Shown in pieces: positions 12,301 through 24,300 of a DNA stretch of 64,000 nucleotides. Origin of the DNA: Toxoplasma gondii ME49 (taxonomy: Eukaryota; Apicomplexa; Conoidasida; Eucoccidiorida; Sarcocystidae). Position numbers and translations under genes: made by a program. The stretch covers positions 503,458 to 567,457 of the forward strand of contig NC_031476.1 of assembly GCF_000006565.2 (NCBI RefSeq). Direction: 5' to 3'. Position 1 is the first letter of the stretch, and each line of letters begins with the position of its first letter. The notes beneath the pieces were generated by a model. The model was not told the DNA's origin, made no database searches, and worked only from the letters and a program-made list of their open reading frames with translations.

Positions 12301-15300
12301 TTGCCTCTCGTCTAAATCCGCTCGGCGAGCGAGAGCTAGGAACCTCGTGGCTGCGACCGCGGCGAGAAACGCCTCGCCCCGGTGGAGGTAGGCGAGTGTG
12401 AGGAGGTAGAGTTCGCACATGGCAGCCGCCGCAGGATTCTTGAGGGCCCACAGAACCGCTTCTCCGAAAACAGCAGACTCCGCCAACTCCACGCCGCGAG
12501 CCACTCCTGACGCTTCCGCACCCGACGACTCCCCCACACCCGCGGGCTCGGTCGGCGTCGCGCCTCCAGAAGCCCCGCGCGCCTCGATCGAGCCAGCCGA
12601 CGTCCCTGGGGAAGCGGGCACAGCGCGTCTCTCTCTGTCTCCTGGAGGCCTCGGACTCGGAGCCCCAAGCGGTCCGAGCCCGACGGCGGATCCCTGCGTT
12701 GCATCTGAGTGTGACTGCAGCTGCGGCGAGTCGCGAGACCCTTCGCCTCCAAAAGCGATTCTCTGTTCTCCCTCTGGTCCTCCCGAGCCACCTGGCCTGC
12801 GCCGGGAGGTCCCCGCGGAAGCAGTGTCTCCTGTTTCTCTGCCTTCGCGGTCAGAGTCTCCGTCTGCGCCCCAGTCAACGGCGGAGTCCACCCAGCCGCT
12901 CTCTCCCCGGCGCCCCAGAGCCCCACCCCCGACCTCGGAGTCCCCACGCGTCGTGTCGGAGAAGCCCGCGAGCGTAGAGGCGCTGCTGTGGTGGAGAAAG
13001 TGAAAGGGTGGCTGATTCGACAGAGAGCCTCGCGACGGCAAAGAGCCAAACGACAAGGTCCGGCTCTGGTCGTCCCCGGGGGAGTGACCGTCCCCAGTCC
13101 CGGTGTCTTCCCGAGGTCCGCACACGACGCTCACCGCTGAGCCCAGAGCGCGCGCCAGTGGGCTCTGGGCCCTGAGCTGCGCATGCAGTTCCCGGGCGAG
13201 TTGGAGCTGCGTGTGTTGCTCCTCGAGCTGGACGCGAAGTCGCTGAATCGGCAAAGCGTTTTGGACGACGCTGCGGAAGGCCACAAGACTTAGAGACAAC
13301 GCAGAGTGCCTCAGGGCGCCGCCGTCAAAACGGTCGGCGTCTTCATGCAGACTGGCGGTGTCCGACGCATCTGTGCCGGCCCAGGAAAAGAACCCTGTGG
13401 GGGCGCCTTGAAGGCGAGACAGACTGGCCTCGGCATGCGTGATGAGGGAGGCCCTGGCGGAGCCGGACGCGGAAACGAGAGAGGAGAGAGATGGAGACAG
13501 ACATGAGGCGCGTGAGGAGTGTGGGGAGAAGAAGAAGGGCCTCGGGTCAAACGGCGTCAACGTCGAGAGGTCGCTGTGCTCAGAGCGCCAGTTCCAGGTG
13601 TGGTCGGGACTCGCGCAGCCGCGAGAATTCGCCCTGCGCCCCCCCTCTGTCGGGCAACAGGTCGCGATTTGCGCATGCGGCTGAGTGAGAGGTGCGAGGC
13701 GAGAGAAAGACGCCGGAGGCAAGTGGGGCGGCAGGAGCACAAAGAAGGCTGCCCCGTGGTCCCCCGCGAGCCAGAAGGCAAGGTGAAGCAGCCAAACGTC
13801 TCCCGCAGCCGCGGCGAGAGGCGCGAGGCGGAGAATCAACACCCGCCGGTACTCGGCGGCGGGACTCGAGGTGACACTTGACGGAGACAGCGCACCGCCC
13901 GGCGACTCCGCGCCGAGGGTCGGAGACGAGAGCGGAGGCGGAGACGCCGACGGGCATAGAGTCCCGCAGGCGACCGGGAGGCTCCCAGGTGACGGCGGCG
14001 CGCAGCCTGCTCCGGCCGAGGTAAGGGAACTTGGCGACTGTCGGCTGCTTGCGTCTGTGGGAGGAGGAAACGCAGACGCACTGGAAAAAGAGTCTGCGCC
14101 AAGAGGCGGCCCACACGGGCGCTGCGTTGCATCTGTCAGGCGGCACAGGAAAAGAGCGAGCTGAACGTCTTGCAGTTGGCGACAACAGAGGTCGCAGACT
14201 TCCTGCAGAGGCAAAGAGCAGAGAGAGGGAGGGACAAAGGAGAGAAACGAGGAGAAATAAACGAGGTTCCAGCCATCCACCATAGTGAGTGTATGCATCT
14301 TGCGGAAGAGTGTCAGCTTGAGGAGTCAAGAAGACCATCTCTCTTTTTTTACAAACCACCCACCTACCGACTACGGTTTCGACTCACGAATTGCTGACGA
14401 AGCATCATCTAGGTAGTGACAGGTCGACTCTCAGAGAGAGGGAAGGCGCGACGCGAGAAGGTAAAGGAACAGAAGGCAAGCAGGTCAAGGAAACGTCAGA
14501 AAGGGGTGACGGAAAGAGAACGAGCGACGGTGAGAAAGATTATGGTCTTACTCCAGAGGCACACACACTACGGGCAGAGGAGCGGAACATACGAAAGCAG
14601 TCGTCAGGGACACAAAGTCCAGCAAGGTCGACACGGCGGGGAGATCTGTATTCAGAAGTTGTGGTTCAGACAATGTTGGCCGGACAGCGAAAGCAGAGAA
14701 GAGAACAGAGAAAAGAAAAGTGATGACTCTCCACTCCTGCACCTTTCTCCACCACATCCAGTCGGGGGCCCCCAGGAGCAGAAAGAAAACAGGGGAGTCT
14801 CCAGCAGAGAGAAAGAGACGATGTCTAAACAAAAGTGAAAGCAGGTGAACTGAGTGTCGCGAGCGTGGACGTCGCACACGCGTAGACACTCAGAAAAAGG
14901 CGAATTGCATGCGAAGAAGCTCACTCGAATCTGCCGCGCCAGGATGAAGAAGGCGAGAGCTAGATGGTACCGCCTCTGCTGGACGAGCTTGTAGGCATTC
15001 TTCTCCGCTGCAGCCTGCGACCGAGGGTCACTGAAATCACGTGATAGAAACTCGACGACCTGCAATCGAGAGAGAACATGTATTCATATATATGTATATA
15101 TATATATGAGGAGATGTTTGTGCATTTGTGTGAACTTCAGTATGCCTATGTGCGTGTAAAGAGACATCTGTAGGTATGCATCAACGAATGGCGTCTCTCC
15201 AGAGAGTTATCTCTTGTTTCAGTCACCGTTTCTTCTATCGAAAGTGGACATCTCCGACAGTCGATTTCTCTCTTCCAGCCCGGCCCTATCCGGAGGAGAT

Positions 15301-18300
15301 GGTGTCCTCTTTGTACCTTAGCCTTGCCTGTTCCCTTCTTACTCAGGGCATGCAGTGTCAAGATCCTACGACAGCAGTGGTACTGGTTACGGCTTGTATG
15401 GGCTCTGCACAGCTGAGCCGCGATCCAGAAGGGTGTCTCTCAGATCGAAGATCTAAGAAACAGAGACTCTGAAGAACATGCGACTCGGAATAGGTCCCCA
15501 GGGAGAGGGCACACACACCCAAGTTCGTTGGGATCGCTGCCCACCACCGCGTTGTCTCACCTTGAGGTTTTTTTGCTGTTTATAGGCCGCCTTTATGAAA
15601 TTTAATCTGGCGCTCGCGACGGACCAGAGCGCCGCGGAGTCCTGGTGGAGAAAGGGATGACTCGCCTTTGAGTGTCCGCCGGGTCTGTCTTCGGCCCCGC
15701 CTCTCGCCTCGGCCGTCTGGAACGCCAGGCCCGAAGCGACGCCCGCGCCCCTGTCTCCGTTGCGACCGCCTTGGGCTCCAAAAGGGCCCTGCTGCGCGGC
15801 AGTCTCCGCAGCCGCGAGAACGGTGGCGTCCTTGAGAAGCAAGTCTGCGAGGGCCTTGACCTGCGTTGGGTTCCGTAGCCAGAAGCCGACGCCGCGCTGA
15901 AAAGGGAAACATCACAAGAAGAGCAAGACCGCTTTCTCGTCGGATCCCCCGAGTGCGAGAGGAACACAAAGCAAACATGGAGACTGCGTAGGCGACTCGG
16001 GACTCCAGCTACACCCTTGCGATCTCTCCACTCAAACGCAGAGATGTGTATGGAGAGACCCTGGTCGGCATCATGAAGGCTTCGATGCATTTCCAGTCTC
16101 TGAGAGGATAACGAAAGCTCGAAGGCGACAGGAAATCGTACGCGGCGAAGTGACCGCGCACGAGAGACACAGAAAGGATCTGCGCCGTCTCCCAGAGTCG
16201 AGGGACCGCCCCATGTGATGCGGAGTTGAACATTCGCAACTTCGAACTTCCGCTCACAAAGTGCATTGGGCAACAGTCCGGACAGAGAAGGCGGAGACAC
16301 GCGACGACCGTTTCGGAAAACGCATGCGTGCCTACACCATAACCGATACGGAATACGCTGAATGTTGTAGGAAGTTGAAATTCAACAATGGGGAGAGAGT
16401 GCAAGAGTTTCGAGTTCGTTTTTCAAAGACGGACAACGAACGCTCACAGATTCCTTTTTTCGTGTCGAGTAAAATCGTGTCTTTTGTAGGGAAAAGAGAC
16501 GAACCGATGTGCTAAAACAGTTCGAGGCTGAGAAGTTTCCACAGCTTACGGCCCGATCCAAAAAGCTTCAGAACCAGGAAGAGGACAGAAAACAATCACT
16601 GAGGAAAGATATTTCTAAGGAAGAAGAAATGAAAGATCGTGAATGCGTGGCGCCCAACCGTCCGAGAAGAACCTCCGACCCTGCCTCGGGGGGGTACAGA
16701 GAACATGTCAAAGTCGCACTTTGCATGCCTCTCAAGAGAGAGGAAGAGAAGAGAGACAAGAAAGAGAGGGACAGGAGAGAGAAAAGGGAGAGCGAAGAGA
16801 AGCCGCGACAAGAAGAGAGAGGAAGAAAGAAGAGAAAGGAGACAGCACAGAGAGAAGACACAGAAAAGTAGAGAGAAGGAGGATAGAAAGAAGAAGACAA
16901 GAGCGAGGAGAGATGAGAGAACAGAGGACGGACAGAGGATATGCGTCAGTTCGTTGTTTGCATGGCCCCGACCGAAACCTACTTTTTTGATGTGAGGCCA
17001 CAGTAGCTTCCCTTGGGCACCGGGTGCTTGCCGGGCGCTGGCAACCGCCTCAGCCAGCATCGCCTCTTCGCCGTCAGCATGGACGCACCAGCAAAGATCT
17101 TCGCTGCTCAAGAGAGACGAGGAGACAACAGGACTGCTAGGCTGCTGTGGTGGGGCCTGACTCCCAGATCTCGGCAGGTCTGCTTCCGGCTCCTGCAGGA
17201 ACCGGAGACACGGACAAGAAGGAACATGCGCGAAAGTGAAGAAACCGGGGCCGAACACTAGAGAGTTCACGCGAATACCGTCGAGACACTCCCCCGAGAC
17301 AGCTCATGAACATTTATATCTCCAACGTTGTCACTTCCACCTTTTGCTCTGTTGTCTTTTCTGCACAACGTAACCATCCTCGATCCACTTTGCACGGCCA
17401 CGGGAAATACAGCAGAACTTGGAACTGAGGAAAACCAAGACAAGATCGACATTTCAAGTCCAAATGGTGGTCTATACTCGACGAAAAAAGCTCAAGTGAG
17501 AGACACATGTGTATGTATATGTTTCCTTTCGCAAGAGTTAACTTCTCCCAGCACGACTGGTTACGTGCAACGAGCATCTAAGTATTTTTTTGTCGAGCGA
17601 AGGATGTCGCGGAATTCGGACGGCTCGAATGCAGAGAGAACGAGACAGGCAGAGACGATGGAGACGTTTGAGACACAAAATCCTGGGCCCCCAGGGTGCC
17701 CGAAAAAGAGACAGAGCATGGCCACTCCCGCGACAAAACACATGAGACGAGCACCAACTGAATCTCGGGACTTCTCTGGAGTTGGAGCCTCCTGGGCGTC
17801 GCCTTCATTTCAAGACGCGCTGCCTCTGCTTTATCAAGAACTCGCGTTTCTCTTGTCTCTCTTCTTTTCTCTGCTTCTGCGGGTCCCCCCCGAACCAATC
17901 GTCTGTCTTGCTCGCTCAGCCTTACCACCTGAAGAAGTCCGAGTCTGGCTCTCGCAAGACAGGCCTCCTTGCCCATTTCGCCGGATCTTCTTTTGCCGTC
18001 TGTGGCCGCTGTCGACCCCCGCAGCGCCCAACTGCGGAGTGCGTTCCCCGCGAGACGCGCCGCCTGTTCCTCCTCAAAGCCCCATCCACTTCTCGTCGCC
18101 TTTTCTTCCTTCGGCCGGAGGTTCCCCCCGGCCTCCAGCTGCATCGCAGAGCCAGTTGTCAAGAGCGCGTCGGCAGGGACAGAAAGGCCTCCTCGCGCCC
18201 GGCCGCAGGCCCCTGAGAGGGCAATGGCGTCTGAGGCGGCGCCCGCGGCTTCGAAGACGGCTGCGGCGACCTGAGGGAAGTCCTCGACGAGAGAGGAAAC

Positions 18301-21300
18301 AGGTTTCTCCCCGCGGTCGCTCTGGCCCAGCTCGAGGTTCCTGAGCGCCGCGACGAAACCCCACAGCTGTCTCTGCTCCAGGGGAGACAGACGCAGGCCC
18401 GGTAGATCCTGGGCGAGGAGTAGCAGAAGAAGCTTGTAGTCGGCGGGCGTCAGGCCGACCGTGACGGGGTCCAGAGACGCAGGCGAGGAAGCAGAGAGAC
18501 ACGAAAGAGAAGATGAAGGGCAAGGAGGAGCCTGACTTTGCGTCGGCTGGTCGCAGCGCGTCGAAGTCCCCAAGGCGTTCGCTCCGAAGACATCCACTCC
18601 CTTTTTCCGGAGCCCAAGGATATCGGAGACGTCGAAGGGATCCTCGTCGAGGCCCGGCGAGGCCGCAAACAAGTCCGCGGCTCTCTCGCCGACCTTCGGC
18701 CTCGGCGTTTCAAACGCGCGAGCTCCCGAGGCCAACCCTGCGAACAAATCGTCTCTTTCTGAAGAGACACCTAAGTGCTCGCTGTCCGCCCTGGGGCAGC
18801 TGAGCTCGCGCCCGTCTGAGGCGATCGGTCCTGCGGTCTCGCCTCTTCCGGCCACCCCACACCGCGTCAGCAGGGTTTCGAAAAGGCCCTGCCTTCGCTG
18901 GGCGGGGACCTGTGTCCCCCTGAGATCTCCGGACCCCACTGCGGCTTCCGAGGAGGATGCGAGCGAGGCCCCAGGTCCCTCCCAGGCGGCTCCGTCTCTA
19001 CGCGAACTTCGCGAGTCTTTCGAGGGACCCTTGGCGTTGCTCTGGAGCCCTCGAGCGGCCCGCGCCGCCACGCGGTCCTGCTCTTCAGCTGCGAGCTGAA
19101 GAAAAACTCCAGACAAGCACATCATGGAGGTTTGGAGCAGGGACTCGAGGACGCAGCAGCAGCCGCAGAGGTCGTTGGCAGATTTGGCATTTCCACTGTT
19201 CCAGCTGCCGCGATTTGGACACCCGCAGACGGCGTCTGCACCTCCCAGCTCTTTCGAAAGCGCACCTACACGAGGGTCTCCTGCATCTGTTTCATCGGGC
19301 GCCGCAGCGTCCCAGAGACCCTCGGACTCCGCCTCGCTGACTCGCGACTCTTTGGGCTCAATGAAGCCCCCCAGAAGCCGCGTTGTCTCCAAGGACGCCG
19401 ACGTCTCCAGGCCTCTAACGCGAACGCCGCTGGAGTCCGTTTTGTCTCCGCGGGCCAGCCCGGCGGCTCGGAGACACCTGAGCAGGGTTCCGAGAATCCA
19501 CTTGACAGAGCCGACGAAACCGCTGGAGAAGAGGGCCCCGAGGACCGAGGGGTGGTAAGGGAGGAGCAAGGGCGCCGCTACGACTTGGAGCATCCGCCGT
19601 TCGATCTCCCACTGCTCGCGTTGTTGGCAGAGCGCAAGCGTTGTGTGGCTTTCAGAGGCCGAAGCGACTGAGGCGACGGTTGCGGCTGCAGCGTTCGTCG
19701 GGTTCACCTGGACGGAGGGCCTCTCGGAAACACCCGGAGAGAGGCGCGAGCGGTGGGGCTCCTCAGGGCCTCGCGGGCCAGCCGGGGCCCCTGTGAGGGG
19801 CGCCCATGGGAAGGCGGCGACGGGAAGAAGAAGAGGCAAGAGGGTGTGGAGGGAGAATCTCTGCACGAGGCCGGGCACAGGGCTGGCGAGAAGAGCCTGC
19901 GTTGAGTCAGGTCGCGCCCGGAGCTCGTCCGGCAGTCCGGAGAAGAGGCCCGGAGAGAGAAGAGCCTCAGTCGACGCCTGGCGGCTCAAGACGAGGGGAC
20001 TAGGTGCGCCAGAGGTATGATGGGGCAGCGGGGTCGTCGCGCCCGAGGCTTCTGAGGTGTTCCCTGTCTCGTCGCCCAGATGCGAGGTTGCGAAGCCTCC
20101 CAAGCAGGTGGCGGGCGGCAGTGCCAGGAAGGCGAAGAGAGTCGCAGATGCCTCAGGGCCCCACCACGCGTCTCGCAAACCGGCGACGAGAGGGTGCCGG
20201 TAAAAGGCCTGGAGCTGCGGTGTGGGGAGACAGTTCTCCGGCGGGAGGGGCAGGAGCCGGAGCCAGATGTGCGGGGCAGACTGTGCAGCCGGCAGACGGA
20301 ATCGACTTCCGAAGCGACTCTGACCTGCCTGCGCTGGGACTGAAACAAACAGATACACGCAGCTGCAAGCATCGTCCGGAGACATCACTCTGTCTCCGCG
20401 AGCAGGCCTGCATCTCACTGTCTTCACGAGCAGACCCGTCGTCGCGCCTGGGAGGCGACAGAGCCCCATACGACAAACGCGATGAGACGCGAAATCCGCC
20501 TGTCCGCTGCCCGCAGAGGACATGTCTCCGGAGGACGGCTCCAGACCGGGACCGGCAACGGAAACAGCTGTCTCTGCTCGGTCTCTCGCCCGGTGTCCTT
20601 CGTTCGGGCCTCTGTTGTCTCCTGTCTCCGCCGGCGGCACCGCCAGGGTCCCCTGGCCCCGGCGCCAGGTACGAAGTCGCCCGTACGCGGAGGTGAAGCT
20701 TGCAGACGGATTCGGGGCTTCCCGACTCTTCCCATCGATTCTCGGAGGCGCGCGGTGACATGCCGGCTTTGGGCCTGAACACCTGGACGCCGAGGCCTGC
20801 CGAGGTCCTCCAGTTGCCGCTCCAGATGCAAGCTGTCCGAGCGGCGCCCCCCCGAGTCTAACGAGGGGCAGCGCCGTCTCCGGCTTCAAGTGGGGCGCCG
20901 CCGCCACGGCCGCGAGGACCCGCTCGAGGCCCAGGGCGCATGTCTCTACGGGCGAAGAGCCTGCGGCAGGAGACACCGGAGACGGCGCGTCTCTCCTAGT
21001 CGGGGCGAGGCTGGCAGCCCCAACGCCGGACGCCTGGGCGCATGCGAAGCTTTGGGCCAGATCCGAGAGGACGGAGTGCTCTGGGGCGTTGCTTGGAGAC
21101 GACTGGGGCTCTGCAACGGGAGCCTGCGGGCGCCCGGAGGACACAGCAAGACTGGAGAGGAAAGAGAGAGCTGCCGTTCGCACGCCCGCCTCGGAGGCGC
21201 AGGGGACAACCAGCGGAAGCCCACGAAGAGAATAGACAAACGCGAGGGGGGCCTCCGGTTCGACGCCCCCGACGGCCGCTTCCCGCTCTCGCCTGAAAGG

Positions 21301-24300
21301 CCTTGAGGGGGCGGGTCCTGTCCCCACAGCGAGAGTGTCTGGGGCGAGGGCGAGGGCCGTGACCCGCCGGCGTTGAGGGACCGAGGCGACCGCGAAAAGA
21401 GACAGCTGCGAGAGAGAGCAGGGGCCAAGATCGCGCCCGAATCCTCGCAGGGCCTCACTGTCACCGTTTGAAGGGACAGCGGGGAGAGCCTCAGCCCCGC
21501 TCGAAGGGACAGGGGCGACAAGGCGAAGAAGGAAAAGAAAACACACTCCGCCACCAGAGAAGAGTGCAGGATTAGCGGCCCCCGAGACAGACTGAGAAGG
21601 CAGTTGATGGCGGAGACGGGAGATGCCGCGGACAGGCGACGAGTTGACGGATGGCAGAAACACCCCAGCAGGCTCGTGGAAGAAGAGCGGCGAGGCGAGT
21701 AGGAGAGCTGAGGATGACACAACGCACGCATCGAGGAGCGGCTCACCGGCCTCACCCCATGTCGCATGCGCCTCCAGCGGACTGAGGGCAGGCCAGACTC
21801 CAAGGAGCTCAGAGCCAAGCACCCCTGCCTGGCGTCTCACAAACGAATCTACGGAGGCAGGCGAGGATCCTGGTTGAGACGGAAAGATATCTTCAGGAGC
21901 ACTCCGCGAAAGAGCCTCCTCTCGCTTATGCTCTCCTCGAGCGATTGTAGCCTTGGGATTGATGAGACACAAATGGGGGCCGAGCCCAAAGAGAAGAAGA
22001 GAGTAAGAGAGCGACGAAGACGGGCGCGGCTGCGTCGAGCCGCGCGCCAGAGGGTCAAGATCCGCAGGTTCCACCTCTTTCTCCAAACTGGACGCATGCG
22101 GGCGGAGACTCTCTACCGTTTCGACCAGAAGCAGAAGCAGCAGACGGGACTGGACTGTTCGTGCGACGAAGGTCACAGGCAACTCCACGACTTGAGAGGC
22201 GACAACGCGAGCGAACGAGCAGAAAGGATCTCGGCGCCCCGCGGCGGGGCGGCAGGGAGACCGCGCGGAGACAGGGGCCTCAAATGGAGACAGGGACGGA
22301 ACAAGTGGCGACATGGAAGGAGCGACGGCGAGAGACACCTGGCGAATGCCAAAGAGCGCATGAAGGAGGTCAACCTCAAATGCATACACCAGAGGCCGGC
22401 GTCTCGTTTTTGTGCGCATGCACTCTCCTTCGCGAATCGCCTCCGCGGCGACACACAAGAGGACAGGCAAGTGACCGCTGACCATGTCCGGGCGGGCGAG
22501 TGCCTCTTCTGTGTCCTTGCTTCTCTCTCCCGCGTCTCCAGGAAGGCGAAGCGGGCCTTCAGGCGTCTCCTCGAGGGCGGGTCCCCCCGCGCTTTGAACG
22601 TCGACGCGAGCGCCGGCGCATGCGCGCTGAAACAGGGCGAGGGACGAGGCCGGAACCCAGGAGACCTGCTGCATCGGGGGCAGGAGCCTTTCCCGTCTCG
22701 AGGCCTCCGCGCGCCTTCGCCCCTCGCCTCTGAGACTGTGTCCGGGCTTGGATCGAACGCGACCATCGCCGCTGAGGCGAGACTGGAGACAACACACCGG
22801 TGGTCGGCCTGCAAGCATGTCGCTGTAATGCCAGAGGTACACGGGTCCGCTGGGCTCCCCGGCTTCATCCGTCCCCACGATGCCTGCCGCGACGTTGAAC
22901 TCGGGGAGTACCGCCAGCGACATCAGGGAAGGAGACCCCGCACATGCAGAGGCCCGCGAGGCCGACCGCGAGAAAGAAGATTTCATCGCTGTCTCCTCTG
23001 CGGAGTCTCCGCCAGGGGCGGGACTCGGGCGCGGGGACACCGCGAGAGAAGCGTTGATGTCCGCACCTTCCGAAGAAGTGAACGTCGACGCATGCGCTCC
23101 CTCGTTCTGTTGCAACCTCAGGGAAGGTTCCTCATCTCCCTCCCAACCCCCGCCGGAGCTGTCGAGGGTCCTCTGAGGTGCAACTTGTTTACACAAAGTC
23201 GTCAGTGACGGGGGCGAATAGCCGGCATCCTTTCCCCTTAGCGTTTGCTGAAGAGGAAGAAGCCACAGTGCAGATGGAGCCGGGGCGAGGCCCGCCAGAG
23301 GCCGCAGAAGGCTCCGCCGCCTGAGCCACAAGGCCTCCAACGAGGCGGGTGCAGCCACAGGGAGGAATCGCCGAGAGACCGAGGACAGACACCGCAACGC
23401 ATAGCGGAGACAGGGCCCCATCACGGCTTCGCCCCCCCTGCCGCCTTCAGCTTCACCGGCGCCCGGCTCGGGATTCGTCTTCGAGGGAGCAGGCGGCTCC
23501 GGGCAGCAGAGAACCAAAGGCGAGAGCAGGAGCTCTACTTGGTCGTTTGCGCCTGTCCGCAAGGTCAGCCGACAGGAGGGAATGGCGGACGCGAGGAGAC
23601 CCGTCAACTCGCCCCACACCAGGTTGCCGGCCATCGCAGAGACAGAAGACACCCCAGAGCGACGTTGCGTAGACCAAATCTGCTGCTGCTGCCTCGCCCC
23701 CACAAGCGGCGGAAGCGCTGCGCTCGCTCCACACAGGGGCAGGCCCCCGGCCACCGGCGCCCCCAACACCACACCGGAGGGGACAGGGGGAACCGCAGAT
23801 GACGACGAAACTGTCAGGAAGGACGCTGAAGAGACACAAACAGAAAGAGGATTGCTCGCCGTGTGAGGACTGCGAAAAATACAAGCTGAGGAGCGGACGG
23901 AGGGGAGGAGGAGAGAGACACCTTCAAAATGGTGTAGTTGATAACAGGTCGAGAAAGATCTAGACACTGGAGGAGACAAAGACAAAAAGACAACCGCCTT
24001 TTTGTATTCCTCCTTCGATCGACGCACGAAACAGAGAACGCGTTATGACACCCAGTGAAACGTGGACGACGTCTCACACCTGTAACGTCCGAATTTCGAT
24101 ATACACATCTGCCTGTCCCGCTGCTCCTTTTCATCTACAGCGACTTCTTGCTTCTCTCAAGTGTCTCCCTTCCTTCCCTTGTCTCCGATCTACCTCGGTT
24201 CGCTTGCTTCTCTGCGCCTCAGCCATTCAACACTCTCTGTCTGTACACCGAATGCTCGGTTTCATCTTAGCCGTTCACAGACACCTGCGGTGCCCCATCT

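Noticed and set aside
3898..14400. Many plus-strand open frames up to 690 codons
   Set aside because: They are antisense shadows of the GC-rich last exon of the DmX-like gene; Arg/Ala/Pro-rich without domains or introns in phase.
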